Shown here: piece by piece, positions 37,201 through 42,904 of the stretch | Layout of the letters: every line of letters starts with the position of its first letter | How positions within the stretch are numbered: position 1 is the stretch's first letter | Origin: Deltaproteobacteria bacterium | GTDB lineage: Bacteria > Myxococcota_A > UBA9042 > DTJE01 > S145-11 | Reading direction: 5' to 3' | Assembly (NCBI GenBank): GCA_015493765.1 | Contig: WGCQ01000232.1 | Coordinates: 1 to 45,151, forward strand | Length of the DNA: 45,151 nt | Program-made: the position numbers and the translations under genes | Notes under the pieces: model-generated | What the model saw: only the letters and a program-made list of their open reading frames with translations | Database searches by the model: none | Told to the model about the DNA's origin: nothing

Positions 37201-39463
37201 CCGTGGTACACGGGTTGTTATCCACGCAATGCTTTTCTTCGTGTACGCATCCCACTGTCGAATCGCAGGAATCCTGGGTACATTTATTATTGTCGTCGCA
37301 GTCCTTGGCCTGGAAACTGCACCTGCAGGTCCTGGGGTCACATTGACCTGTCAGGCACTTATCCGCGGTCTGGCATGTCACGGGCGTATGCGTACATTTT
37401 CCATAACCCGCATACTGGCCTCCGGCCTTGCACTGAATTGCCGAACTATCGCATTTGTCTATGGTGCAGCAGTTATTATCGTCACACTGCATGTCAGAAC
37501 CGCACAGGCCTTCAATCGGCTTGTTAACGCAGTGTCCTGTTTTCGGATCACAGGAATCATCGGTGCAATCATCACCGTCGTCGCAATTCACAGGCGTGTA
37601 CTTGCAAATCAACGAATCACGGTCGCAACTATCCGTAGTGCACAGGTTATTGTCATTACACTGGGCATCTGATTCGCAGGTATGGCAAAACGGCTTGGAT
37701 GTATCCAGTGTGTGCTGACAACCCAGATCCGGGTCGCATGAATCAAGCGTACACGGGTTGTCATCACTGCAATCAACGGGCTTTGTATAGCAAATATGCG
37801 TTTCCATGTTACATGCGCCCAGTTCGCACTGGTCCTTGGCAATGGCCTTGCAGTCATCGTCCTTGTCGCACGATATATTACCGCCAACATGCACACAACC
37901 CTTTGATAATTCACAGTAATCCAGTGTGGTAGGGTCACCGTCGTCACAGTTTATTGGTGAGTGTACGCAGTACTTGGTGCCATTGCCGTTATCCTGGCAG
38001 GCATCAACGGTACAAATGTTGGAGTCATCGCAATCCTGGTCATCGTTGCAGGTTTTGCCAGGAAGGGCAAGGTGGACGCAATCATTGTCCAGGCCAAGGG
38101 AACTGTCGCAGTAATCCAGTGTGTAAACGTTGTTATCGTTGCAATCGACCGTGGTGTGGGTACAAATATTTTTGTCGAGGTCACATTTATCCGTTGTGCA
38201 TGGGTCCATGTCGTCGCACTGTGCGTCCGTGTTACAGGTACCCGGCGGAACGTTTATACAACCGCTGCCCGGTGAACAGTAGTCAAAGGTATCAGGGTTG
38301 AGGTCGTTGCATATTTTCCAATTGTAGGAACAGTATTTCGCATCAGGATTATCCTTGCACAGGTCAGGGAACTTGTCACATGCGGACACGCACTTCACCA
38401 TCAAGCACTTGTTACCCGACAGGTCGATTCCCTTGTTTGCATCGGACAAGGTAGTCAGGCAATCCGCATCCTTTTCGCACGACGTCGTATAGATCGGTTC
38501 ATTCACGCATCCCGTGCCTTCCTTGCAGTAATCCATGGTCATGCTGTCGTTGTCATCACAATTTGCTGGCACGGACTGACAGGTCCCATCAGGCGAACAG
38601 TGCTTGCTGTCCAGGCACAACCTCGGCTTGCCTGTTACATCATCCACCGGGTGGGCAGGGCAATCAGCATCCGTAGTGCACTCCTTGCACCCTGCAATCC
38701 TTTCGTGGAGGCAATCACCCGTGTCCTGGTCACAGGAGTCCTTTGTACATGGGTTATTGTCGTCACATGTCTTTTTCCTGTGCGTAATATTGCCATCGGA
38801 ATCACAATCATCCACTGTGCACAAGTCCTGGTCGTTGCACCCCGGACATTGCAGGTGCGCACATACCTTTTGCGTGTCCGTGCATATATTGTTTGCGATC
38901 AACTGGTCGTGTCCGGCGCAGGGGACGCACTTGTCCTGGGTACACCCGACCCCATCGTCGCAATCGGAGTCATTGGTACATACCGTGCACTCGGGCAAGG
39001 CGCTCTGGTACAGGTGGATACATCCGGTGGACGGTTTACATCCGTCCAGCGTACAGGGCAGTCCGTCGTCACAGGAAATATCCTGGTGGCTACACAGGCC
39101 ATCCACGCAAGTATCAGTGGTGCACTGGTTGTGGTCGTCGCAATCCTGGTCCGAGGTACACGTTTTGACCTGGGTTTCCTGAATATCGTGTATGACATCC
39201 ACCTCCCGGGTATCCAACGCATCCCTCGCATCCGGTACATCCGTTATCTCGTGCCCCTGGTCGCCTGTTACATCCTCGTACCGGAGTACATCCGTTGGAC
39301 CCACGTCCTCCGCCGCCATACCCTGGTCCCCGGTATCCACCTGCACGTCCCTTACATCCGGTGGAGGTGGAACAGGCGGTTTATGCCCACCGCCGCAACC
39401 AAACAACAGCACCATCAGCAAAGATATCCCTGCACCTGTTACTACACGATTATTGTTAAGCAT
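28202..39463 (-). CDS. Giant 3753-aa lipoprotein made of Cys-rich CDDGNPCT-type repeats
   Basis: ATG 39463 with AGGAGG 7 bases upstream. Signal peptide with lipobox LLFGC (Cys23), then a Pro run and an Asp/Val-rich linker (about 24-105), then unbroken repeats to the C-terminus. The unit is about 21-25 residues, C-DDGN-CT-D-CDP-TG-C---, with four cysteines; I estimate 150 or so units by length. This matches the Pfam 'Dictyostelium (slime mold) repeat' type, known from slime-mould extracellular matrix proteins and scattered in Myxococcota-like bacteria. Asp-rich, Cys-rich units suggest a disulfide-stabilised, possibly calcium-binding rod projecting from the outer membrane, as an adhesin or matrix protein; this is inference. 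No enzyme domain is seen. Over a thousand repeats-derived cysteine codons is not claimed; counting is approximate. A lipoprotein gene follows in the operon. Confidence 0.9.
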   Translation of the reverse strand: MLNNNRVVTGAGISLLMVLLFGCGGGHKPPVPPPPDVRDVQVDTGDQGMAAEDVGPTDVLRYEDVTGDQGHEITDVPDARDALDTREVDVIHDIQETQVKTCTSDQDCDDHNQCTTDTCVDGLCSHQDISCDDGLPCTLDGCKPSTGCIHLYQSALPECTVCTNDSDCDDGVGCTQDKCVPCAGHDQLIANNICTDTQKVCAHLQCPGCNDQDLCTVDDCDSDGNITHRKKTCDDNNPCTKDSCDQDTGDCLHERIAGCKECTTDADCPAHPVDDVTGKPRLCLDSKHCSPDGTCQSVPANCDDNDSMTMDYCKEGTGCVNEPIYTTSCEKDADCLTTLSDANKGIDLSGNKCLMVKCVSACDKFPDLCKDNPDAKYCSYNWKICNDLNPDTFDYCSPGSGCINVPPGTCNTDAQCDDMDPCTTDKCDLDKNICTHTTVDCNDNNVYTLDYCDSSLGLDNDCVHLALPGKTCNDDQDCDDSNICTVDACQDNGNGTKYCVHSPINCDDGDPTTLDYCELSKGCVHVGGNISCDKDDDCKAIAKDQCELGACNMETHICYTKPVDCSDDNPCTLDSCDPDLGCQHTLDTSKPFCHTCESDAQCNDNNLCTTDSCDRDSLICKYTPVNCDDGDDCTDDSCDPKTGHCVNKPIEGLCGSDMQCDDNNCCTIDKCDSSAIQCKAGGQYAGYGKCTHTPVTCQTADKCLTGQCDPRTCRCSFQAKDCDDNNKCTQDSCDSTVGCVHEEKHCVDNNPCTTDKCDPDTGKCVFQERDCNDNNQCTTDYCDPKSGVCMHDPINCDDHDDCTEDWCDPSLGCMHKNNPLCSGRCKTDADCDDNNPCTVNDHCNTDTGDCEYTAKDCDDGNACTHDSCDTLTGKCQHRSKQCDDGNPCTVDTCNKYTGKCVFLPASCSDGDKCTLDQCDPASGCYHIPVKNPDVDACKDFKCTKDSDCKVTGNQCLGGKCTVSTGQCYVVHGGACDDNNPCTIDICDPISGKCTYKPVVCDDNNPCTTDKCNPTTGKCEYTPVDCNDGNPCTMDRCDASTGLCVNVPRDCRDDNKCTYDECNPLTGYCVHTPKTCATDDLCKTGVCDPDTGECSYSDKVCDDQDKCTDDTCDPKTGKCINTPKSCDDNDPCTIDYCDQATGECKHTPKSCDSDNPCLTGTCNTRTGMCEYRPKACDDNDACTLDSCDPATGHCQHSAIDCTDDNMCTVDSCDKVKGCQHLPLDCDDHDPNTKDSCVPYYGCVHVPTSPCHQDMDCDDGNFCTVDQCDTASGKCSYVPRGTCNDHDPCTVDLCDGATGNCLNPPKDCSDGDLCTVDTCNEVGHCEHTPKNCSDGNLCTSDTCDPLTGECVNTEKDCNDNDLCTFDSCDSKTGCANDPIDCDDSNACTTDSCDPKTGLCVHTPMDCDDGNPCTDDYCRYGTGRCSHTPKVVDDNNACTTDSCDPKTGKIIHTPKNCDDGNPCTLDDCNPFDGKCIHTPVNCDDHNGCTFDTCDPATGGCTYKPRNCNDGNICTSDSCDPATGKCRHDQRDCSDGNACTEDKCLPGAGCVNIPTDTGDCPPCQTDADCDDGNMCTTDKCNSGKCEVTVKDCDDHDPCTVDYCDPTTGKCQHEPKNCDDGNLCTTDTCDPATGECKHHAKDCNDNDACTTEQCNPSSGQCEYKIVDCNDSNLCTDDSCSPVSGCIHSDIQCEDFNSCTTDYCDQATGQCVFQPVVCKDNNPCTRDYCNPDNGQCVFQEKDCDDGNKCTTDHCDPVTGNCVHDAKVCDDGNACTQDFCDPDNGKCYSRPLNCDDGNLCTLNDRCDPAKGCVYDTKVCNDGDPCTVDSCDPATGKCVFTPKDCNDHNLCTTDYCDPATGQCVNKPTVCPPDGNPCTTDQCNPNTGQCDYAPISCDDGRRCTLDSCVNGHCQHKPDTCDDHNLCTVDTCDEHAGCIHTQKDCDDHDPCTKDTCDPATGQCKNTPVNCDDGNPCTVDTCDPATGQCEFTMRSCDDGNACTYDWCDTLTGNCVNEPIKCNDHNPCTDDTCDSKTGKCVFTPKQCPGDPNNPCKVGQCNPDDGSCKIVDKDCDDQIECTKDYCDAQTGECKHDKIPGCSCEKDSDCDDNNLCTIDYCDPDVKSCVHVPKVCDDQNLCTNDRCDPAKGCVFTPAVDCSDGNACTKDTCDPNTGDCKHSPMTCDDLNPCTVDSCNPDTGCVNVPKCSDGNVCTQDACDAATGECYYPAVNCDDGDSCTVDSCDAQNGDPKDNYCVHTPKQCPPSGDKCTVNVCDPTSSNGTCEPEPKCDDHNLCTVDSCDAQTGECTNTPKDCDDGNKCTTDSCNPVTGRCEHLPVWCNDKDPCTVDRCDPATGECTYTPKDCDDSSICTTDKCDPDTGQCVHQSIDCTDNDPCTLDYCDPDASDVAHACKHDPMSQCKACETDAQCDDGDPCTDDVCDNDGVCHNPPKSCDDHNKCTIDTCDPQTGACQHTAKCQDDNPCTDDSCDGATGDCSFVMKTCDDGNACTIDWCDPDAAPGQECKHSTRTCNDDNKCTTDTCDPKTGCVYTQINCDDGKFCTTDTCDPAVGTCEHTPVTCDDGNPCTTDQCSESKHACVFTPINCDDGKACTRDSCDITTGKCVHEDVVCNDYDKCTTDSCDPQTGKCVFTPKQCPGDPDNLCMVGYCDPADGQCKQRDKTDTDCNDNNPCTTDSCDPATGKCSHDGDPNCKTCNNADDCDDNNLCTNDDCVIEPSTGKGHCVYTPVDCDDDNLCTKDTCDPASGCQHTPNADCDDQSACTTDYCDPATGQCVHDQIDCDDGNLCTTDSCDPVKGCQHVPKCDDNNPCTDDSCNMDTGACTHTPLDCDDGNLCTTDSCDPATGDCVNAPVQCQDDGNVCTVEYCDSLDGKCYTKPLCDDGDACTQDNCDPNAADGNYCSHPPKDCSDGDPCTVDTCTPGTGECVHQAKDCDDYNICTTDYCDEQTGQCVNQEKDCSDNVPCTVDYCDLSTGACMHQDKNCLDNNPCTRDYCDQDTGDCKHDPVNCDDHNACTTDSCDPDKGCVNMPIDCDDHDPCTMDSCDPAKGCVHDENTCDDLNDCTIDSCNHTDGSCSHVINCDDQNPCTADSCNTKTKQCVHTEKDCDDSISCTADSCDTQTGKCVHDTSNCKICDTDADCDDGDPCTIDECKAVSDTLKVCNNTVRSCVDDTNPCIVGTCVGKSSGEGEAADTSYDLEFNSEGWACTNWHDKDCDDGNPCTVDSCDSSTGDCVHPPKLCDDHNSCTTDSCDSDTGKCIHTPHKCQMAAGTVPEPCKDYDCDPDTGLCINPHPRDCDDGNPCTADSCDADLDQCVHTPDDSCTKCTADGDCDDGDYCTVDTCDPDLKICYNNPVDCNDNDACTKDTCVSGTSGYTCEHTPISCDDGNPCTDDSCDSEKGCIHAPHCDDGDACTDDSCNPDNGSCTHTAVNCDDGDPCTDDSCDSKSGCVHTQHCDDGDACTDDHCDPETGECQHRATNCDDGDPCTDDSCDSKTGCVHKPHCDDGDICTIDHCDNGTCSHEAKCKPSDLCHTSSCDANTGECSEAPVQCDPDPNQGPCQSTECDPSDGKCKLVGRDCDDGDPCTDDSCDPEIDDCIHTVSASCQTCTADSDCNDNDPCTDNVCRVVHSVPGAKVCSYPAKNCDDGVSCTDDSCDSSTGECIHTDNCKDEDNNKCTVESCDTVQGKCISTPKDCNDNNECTNDSCDPATGECQHQKIDGCCIQDSDCDDGNPCTSDYCQDNKCQHDTMPDCNAE
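28205..39151 (-). repeat. Tandem coding repeats of about 66-75 bp in the giant lipoprotein gene
   Basis: About 11 kb of diverged tandem units on the minus strand (plus-strand hallmark words: CATCGCAATC, GGGTCACAGG, GTACACGG). Adjacent units differ at many codon positions, so few long identical stretches exist, which should limit slippage while still permitting recombination between units such as those reading CDDGNLCTTDSCDPATG. Confidence 0.9.
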
Positions 39464-39500
39464 GAAAAGGCCTCCTGGATCTCCAACAGTCCATCAATAA

Positions 39501-39529
39501 ATTCTAACAAATAGCAAAGGCATTAGCAA
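39501..39529 (-). promoter_or_regulatory. Promoter of the giant lipoprotein operon
   Basis: On minus, TTGCTA (39529-39524) and TAGAAT (39506-39501) with a 17-base spacer; transcription would start near 39494, giving a leader of about 30 bases to ATG 39463 that includes the AGGAGG. Confidence 0.5.
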
Positions 39530-39654
39530 TACAAACAAAAGATTTTTATGCATATGGCCAAGCCCGCCAATAATACAAAAACTCTTTAATTATCAATTAG
39601 TTATAATTTGCGGATAGTATCCAACCAAATCCTGAGAATAGAGATATAATGCAC

Positions 39655-39764
39655 GCTGTCTGTAAATCTAACCTACAGGGACCGTTGTTTCCGGTTACAA
39701 CGGGAGTCTTCCCGAAAGGCCCGCGGGCCGTGACAACGAGCCGTCAGGAGAGGTTTCACTCCCG
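39655..39764. other. Cluster of inverted repeats, possible structured RNA
   Basis: CCGTTGT/ACAACGG (39682-39703), GGGA/TCCC (39702-39713), the perfect palindrome GGCCCGCGGGCC (39718-39729), and an enclosing CGGGAG/CTCCCG (39701-39706 with 39759-39764). A TATAAT on plus at 39645-39650 could drive transcription, but no good -35 is seen. No open frame. The right end merges with a solo end of the 179-bp element. Strand and identity are uncertain. Confidence 0.4.
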
Positions 39765-39786
39765 AATTTAGTCAGGTAATTTGGGG
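39759..39786 (-). repeat. Solo end of the 179-bp element
   Basis: A 28-base end (reads as the left end on minus) identical to 39943-39970; with the following TAAAA the identity is 33 bases (39759-39791 and 39943-39975). It stands directly beside full copy 2, so that copy is flanked by direct repeats of its own end. Confidence 0.8.
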
Positions 39787-39791
39787 TAAAA

Positions 39792-39970
39792 CCCCAATTA
39801 CCTGTCAAATTTGAGGATAAAGGGAGATGAAAGTGGTTCAGATACAAAGAGTTGAGCCTGTCTGAGCGCAGGCGTACTATCGGTACGTTGAGCATCAAAC
39901 AGGTGAAAACGATGCAGTAGATGGGCCGCTTGCATCGCCCGGCTCCCGAATTTAGTCAGGTAATTTGGGG
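39792..39970 (-). repeat. 179-bp inverted-end element, full copy 2
   Basis: On minus it begins CCCCAAATTACCTGACTAAA and ends AATTTGACAGGTAATTGGGG. Same length and colinear with 17752-17930, about two thirds to three quarters identical by eye. Contains the conserved hairpin CGTAC-CGATA-GTACG (plus 39873-39887 region). TAAAA precedes and follows it, which could be a 5-bp target duplication or part of the 33-bp direct repeat. Lies 50 bases upstream of dnaJ. Confidence 0.8.
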
Positions 39971-40022
39971 TAAAAAACAGCCCTTGACAATGTCGCAATA
40001 GATGCACACCTTAGTGATGCCT

Positions 40023-41060
40023 ATGGGACGAGACTATTTTGAAATACTCGGGGTATCCCGAACCGCCTCAAAGGAAGAAATCCGTCAGGCATACCGAAAA
40101 CTGGCACTCAAATACCATCCTGACCGTAATCCGGGCAACAAGGAGGCCGAGGAACGCTTCAAGGAGGCGGCAGAGGCCTATTCCGTCCTGTCGGATGACG
40201 AAAAACGCGCCATATACGAGCGCTACGGTGAGGCAGGGTTGCGTGGGGGAAGTAACCAGGACCCGTTTGCCGGTATGGACGACATATTCAGCCAGTTCAG
40301 CGACATATTCGGCGACTTTTTCGGGTTCGGCAGGTCCAGGCGTTCCAGGCGGGGTCCGGACCAGGTGGTCAGGGTCAGGATTACCTTGGCCGAGGCTGCC
40401 AGCGGGGTAAAAAAGAAACTCAAGTACCGGACCCAGGAAACCTGCCCACACTGTATGGGCAGGGGCACTGCGCCGGGCCACGAACCTGAGACGTGCCCAA
40501 GATGCGGCGGTTCGGGCCAGGTCCGACAGAGCCATGGCTTCTTTACCATTGCCCAGACCTGTCCGGTATGCGGCGGCACGGGCCGCGTAATACGTGCAAA
40601 ATGCAAGCACTGTAACGGCTCCGGAACGGTGGAGGTCAAACGGGAGATCGACGTGGAAATCCCTGCCGGAGTGAATTCAGGTGATGCCTTGCGCGTACCC
40701 TTTCACGGCCACGAAGGCAGAAGCAGTACCCAGGCAGGCGACCTTTACGTCGAGGTCCGGGTCGAACCGGACCCGAGGTTCGAACGGCAGGGGGAAAACC
40801 TGTTCACGCGGATCGATATACCGATTCCCGTGGCCGTACTGGGCGGCAAGGTCACGGTGTCAACGCTGTATGGCGACAAGGAACTAACGATAAAACCGGG
40901 GACACAGCCGGGCACCATGCTCACGCTTAAGGGTTACGGCATGCCCATCATAGGCCGTCGCCACAAGGGTGACCTGTTGTGCACGATCAACGTCAAGATT
41001 CCCACGAAACTATCCCGAAAGGAAAAGAAACTCTACCAGGAATTATTGAAGATCGAATGA
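40023..41060 (+). CDS. dnaJ: DnaJ-family co-chaperone
   Basis: 345 residues from ATG 40023 ([10 protein letters not shown]); in-frame ATGs at 40017 and 40002 are alternatives and none has a clear ribosome site. J domain with HPD at 32-34 (YHPDRN) to stimulate DnaK ATPase, a short Gly/Phe linker (about 72-105) that is less Gly-rich than usual, a zinc-finger domain with four CxxCxGxG repeats ([32 protein letters not shown]) and the C-terminal beta domains for client binding. Slightly short at the C-terminus compared with E. coli DnaJ (376). No dnaK or grpE is adjacent; instead the stop overlaps a kinase-like gene. No CIRCE element was seen upstream. Confidence 0.95.
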   Translation: MGRDYFEILGVSRTASKEEIRQAYRKLALKYHPDRNPGNKEAEERFKEAAEAYSVLSDDEKRAIYERYGEAGLRGGSNQDPFAGMDDIFSQFSDIFGDFFGFGRSRRSRRGPDQVVRVRITLAEAASGVKKKLKYRTQETCPHCMGRGTAPGHEPETCPRCGGSGQVRQSHGFFTIAQTCPVCGGTGRVIRAKCKHCNGSGTVEVKREIDVEIPAGVNSGDALRVPFHGHEGRSSTQAGDLYVEVRVEPDPRFERQGENLFTRIDIPIPVAVLGGKVTVSTLYGDKELTIKPGTQPGTMLTLKGYGMPIIGRRHKGDLLCTINVKIPTKLSRKEKKLYQELLKIE

Positions 41061-41698
41061 TTCCCATGGACATCGAACTGATCAGGCCGCTGAAATCTGC
41101 CGGCAAATCGGATGTATGGCTGTGTGAATGGCACGGCATGGACGCGGTTGCAAAATTCGGGCCAGGTTCTGAAAACGAAGCCTTGGTATTGGAATCCGGC
41201 AGGCCAGGCCTGCCTCGGTTGTACGAATTTCAGAAAAACGACAATCCCATGCAGTCCATGGTGGTTCGGGAGTTATTTTCAGGTCGTTCCCTTGCGCAGT
41301 TATGCGGGGACAGCCCTATGGATACAACCACAATCCTGAAGGGTATAGCCGAATTGATGGCCGGACTACACGACCACGCTCGTGACTTGCCGTTCATACA
41401 CGGGGACATCTCGCCTGACAACATTATAATACAGGATTCCCGGATCCACCTGATAGATTTCGAGAATTCGGGATGGGGCTCCATGACACATGCGCTGGCC
41501 CTGAAGCCCGCATTTGCCGCACCCGAGGTCACTGCCAGCAAGGAATGTACCGTTGCAGGTGACATGTTTTCCCTGGGACGCACCATCCAGTACTGCGGTG
41601 CAACAAAACCTTCGTCAATACTATCCGCCATGACATCGAATGAACCTTCACAACGTCCACGATCCTGGCTGCAATTGCTGGATATTCTTAGTTCTTAA
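41057..41698 (+). CDS. Small protein-kinase-like protein translationally coupled to dnaJ
   Basis: 213 residues; ATG 41057 overlaps the dnaJ stop (ATGA). Eukaryote-type kinase motifs are present in reduced form: VAKF (Lys33), Glu in the GRSLA-preceding helix region, catalytic loop [11 protein letters not shown] (His115, Asp117, Asn122), metal motif IDFEN in place of DFG (Asp134), APEV (155-158) and DMFSLG (169-174). The Gly-rich loop is poor and the C-lobe is short, so this is a minimal kinase or relative of aminoglycoside-phosphotransferase/RIO types. Its substrate is unknown; coupling suggests a link to chaperone control. Convergent with the histidine kinase gene, 4 bases apart. Confidence 0.8.
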   Translation: MIPMDIELIRPLKSAGKSDVWLCEWHGMDAVAKFGPGSENEALVLESGRPGLPRLYEFQKNDNPMQSMVVRELFSGRSLAQLCGDSPMDTTTILKGIAELMAGLHDHARDLPFIHGDISPDNIIIQDSRIHLIDFENSGWGSMTHALALKPAFAAPEVTASKECTVAGDMFSLGRTIQYCGATKPSSILSAMTSNEPSQRPRSWLQLLDILSS

Positions 41699-41702
41699 GG
41701 CC

Positions 41703-42707
41703 TTAGGCCTTGTACGTTGGAAACGACACCGTAAAACATGCGCCTCCGTGCTGGGACCGGCTGACCTCTATTGTGCCATTGTTCGCTTCCACGTACATCT
41801 TGACGATCGCCAGGCCCATGCCCGTGCCTGCGCTCTTTTTCGTGTAAAGCGGGTCAAATACCTTGTCACGCCCGGATTCGTCAATGCCCGGGCCGTCGTC
41901 TTCCACTATACAAAACACCCGATCCCCCTGGCCAACCAATCGAAACCACACACTGCCATTGCCCCGGATCGCCTCAATTGCGTTGTTCACAAGGTTCTGA
42001 AGAACCTGCCAAACCTGGGTACAATCCACCATGCTCGACAGACCGTCCTGGATGCTGGATTCCATGCGGACCTTTCCCTTGGACAGGGTCACGGATTCAC
42101 TCAGCAGGTCCCTGGCAAGCCGGCTGAGGTCGCAAACAACCCGTTTTGTGGCCTCGGCCCTTGTCCTGGACAGCAGTTCATCGATGATTCGGCTACACCT
42201 GTCCGCCTGGTGCAGGATATTTGAGACATGCTTTTGCCACAGTTCCGGTGGTATATCATTCATGTCCTTCAGCAGGCTGGCCGAACCCATAATTCCGGTT
42301 AAAGGGCCTCGCAGGTCGTGCGCAACCGAGGCCGACATCATTCCGGCTCGCATCAGGCGATGCGACAGTTGCAACCTGTTCTGGGCAAAAATTATTTCGT
42401 CATGGATCTCTTTCGATTCTTTGAGTTCCCTCTTCAGGATGTCCATTGTTTGTTCTATTCCTGACAAGGCTTCGTCAAAATCTGCCAGTCCTGTGGGCTC
42501 CGCGTGGCCAAAAGAATCCAGGTCCTTGATGGCCGTTTTCAAGGCCTTATTACGTGTCCTGCGCAGCAGTACATAAATTATGACAGCACCCTCCAAAAGG
42601 GCAAACAATGCCGCAATCCATGCCCACAGAGTCGTATTACAACCTGTAAATAATGTCAGCGGCAATACAGCGGGAATAATTGAATGACCTGGTAAAATCC
42701 TGGACAT
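41703..42707 (-). CDS. Membrane-anchored sensor histidine kinase (orphan)
   Basis: 334 residues from ATG 42707, preceded by AGGACGG; the frame also has a TTG at 42731 with no ribosome site. Two hydrophobic segments near the N-terminus (about 12-22 and 27-48, LWAWIAALFALLEGAVIIYV) leave almost no periplasmic sensor domain. A coiled linker follows, then HisKA with SVAHDLRGPLTG (His130 as phospho-acceptor) and HATPase_c with NLVNNAIEAI (N box), DDGPGID (G1), VFDPLYTKK (F box) and GTGMGLAIV (G2). Autophosphorylation and transfer to a response regulator are expected, but no regulator gene lies in the window. Its signal may be intramembrane. Confidence 0.93.
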   Translation of the reverse strand: MSRILPGHSIIPAVLPLTLFTGCNTTLWAWIAALFALLEGAVIIYVLLRRTRNKALKTAIKDLDSFGHAEPTGLADFDEALSGIEQTMDILKRELKESKEIHDEIIFAQNRLQLSHRLMRAGMMSASVAHDLRGPLTGIMGSASLLKDMNDIPPELWQKHVSNILHQADRCSRIIDELLSRTRAEATKRVVCDLSRLARDLLSESVTLSKGKVRMESSIQDGLSSMVDCTQVWQVLQNLVNNAIEAIRGNGSVWFRLVGQGDRVFCIVEDDGPGIDESGRDKVFDPLYTKKSAGTGMGLAIVKMYVEANNGTIEVSRSQHGGACFTVSFPTYKA

Positions 42708-42821
42708 ATAACCGTCCTCTCGGTTTTTCAAAAAACCAGGGTATCATTATCCATGAAAATTACGGCGTGGACACAAAGTAAAACAACATAAAGCAGACAA
42801 ATATCAAGATTGGGAATAAAA

Positions 42822-42845
42822 CCCAAATTACCTGTCAAATTTGAG
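42822..42845 (+). repeat. Solo end of the 179-bp element upstream of gctAB
   Basis: CCCAAATTACCTGTCAAATTTGAG (written in two halves: CCCAAATTACCT, GTCAAATTTGAG) matches the right end of full copy 2 over 24 bases, including the preceding TAAAA-like AAAA. No body remains. It lies directly before the gctAB promoter. Confidence 0.75.
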
Positions 42846-42851
42846 AAAACA

Positions 42852-42880
42852 TTGAAAAAAGTCCAAACAACGTGCAAAAT
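42852..42880 (+). promoter_or_regulatory. Putative promoter of gctAB
   Basis: TTGAAA (42852-42857) and CAAAAT (42875-42880) with a 17-base spacer; transcription from about 42887 leaves a short leader with GGGAGG before ATG 42905. Confidence 0.45.
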
Positions 42881-42904
42881 AGGGCAGAAACCTGGGAGGT
42901 GAAC

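Noticed and set aside
31478-37672. Long plus-strand open frames (396, 591, 499 and 547 codons) opposite the giant lipoprotein gene.
   Set aside because: They lie codon-in-register opposite the sense gene. Stops there would need sense TTA, CTA or TCA codons, which the Cys/Asp/Thr/Gly repeats hardly use. The products are repetitive Val/Ile/Thr/Gly strings without starts or ribosome sites.
28205-39151. CRISPR-like or satellite array suggested by regular repeats.
   Set aside because: The repeats are in-frame coding units with a uniform 21-25 residue pattern, without identical repeats and unique spacers, and no cas genes are present.
39655-39764. Possible cobalamin riboswitch (GTCAGGAGA near 39743 looks a little like the B12 box).
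   Set aside because: The box is incomplete, the other conserved segments do not fit in order, and no cobalamin gene follows on either strand.
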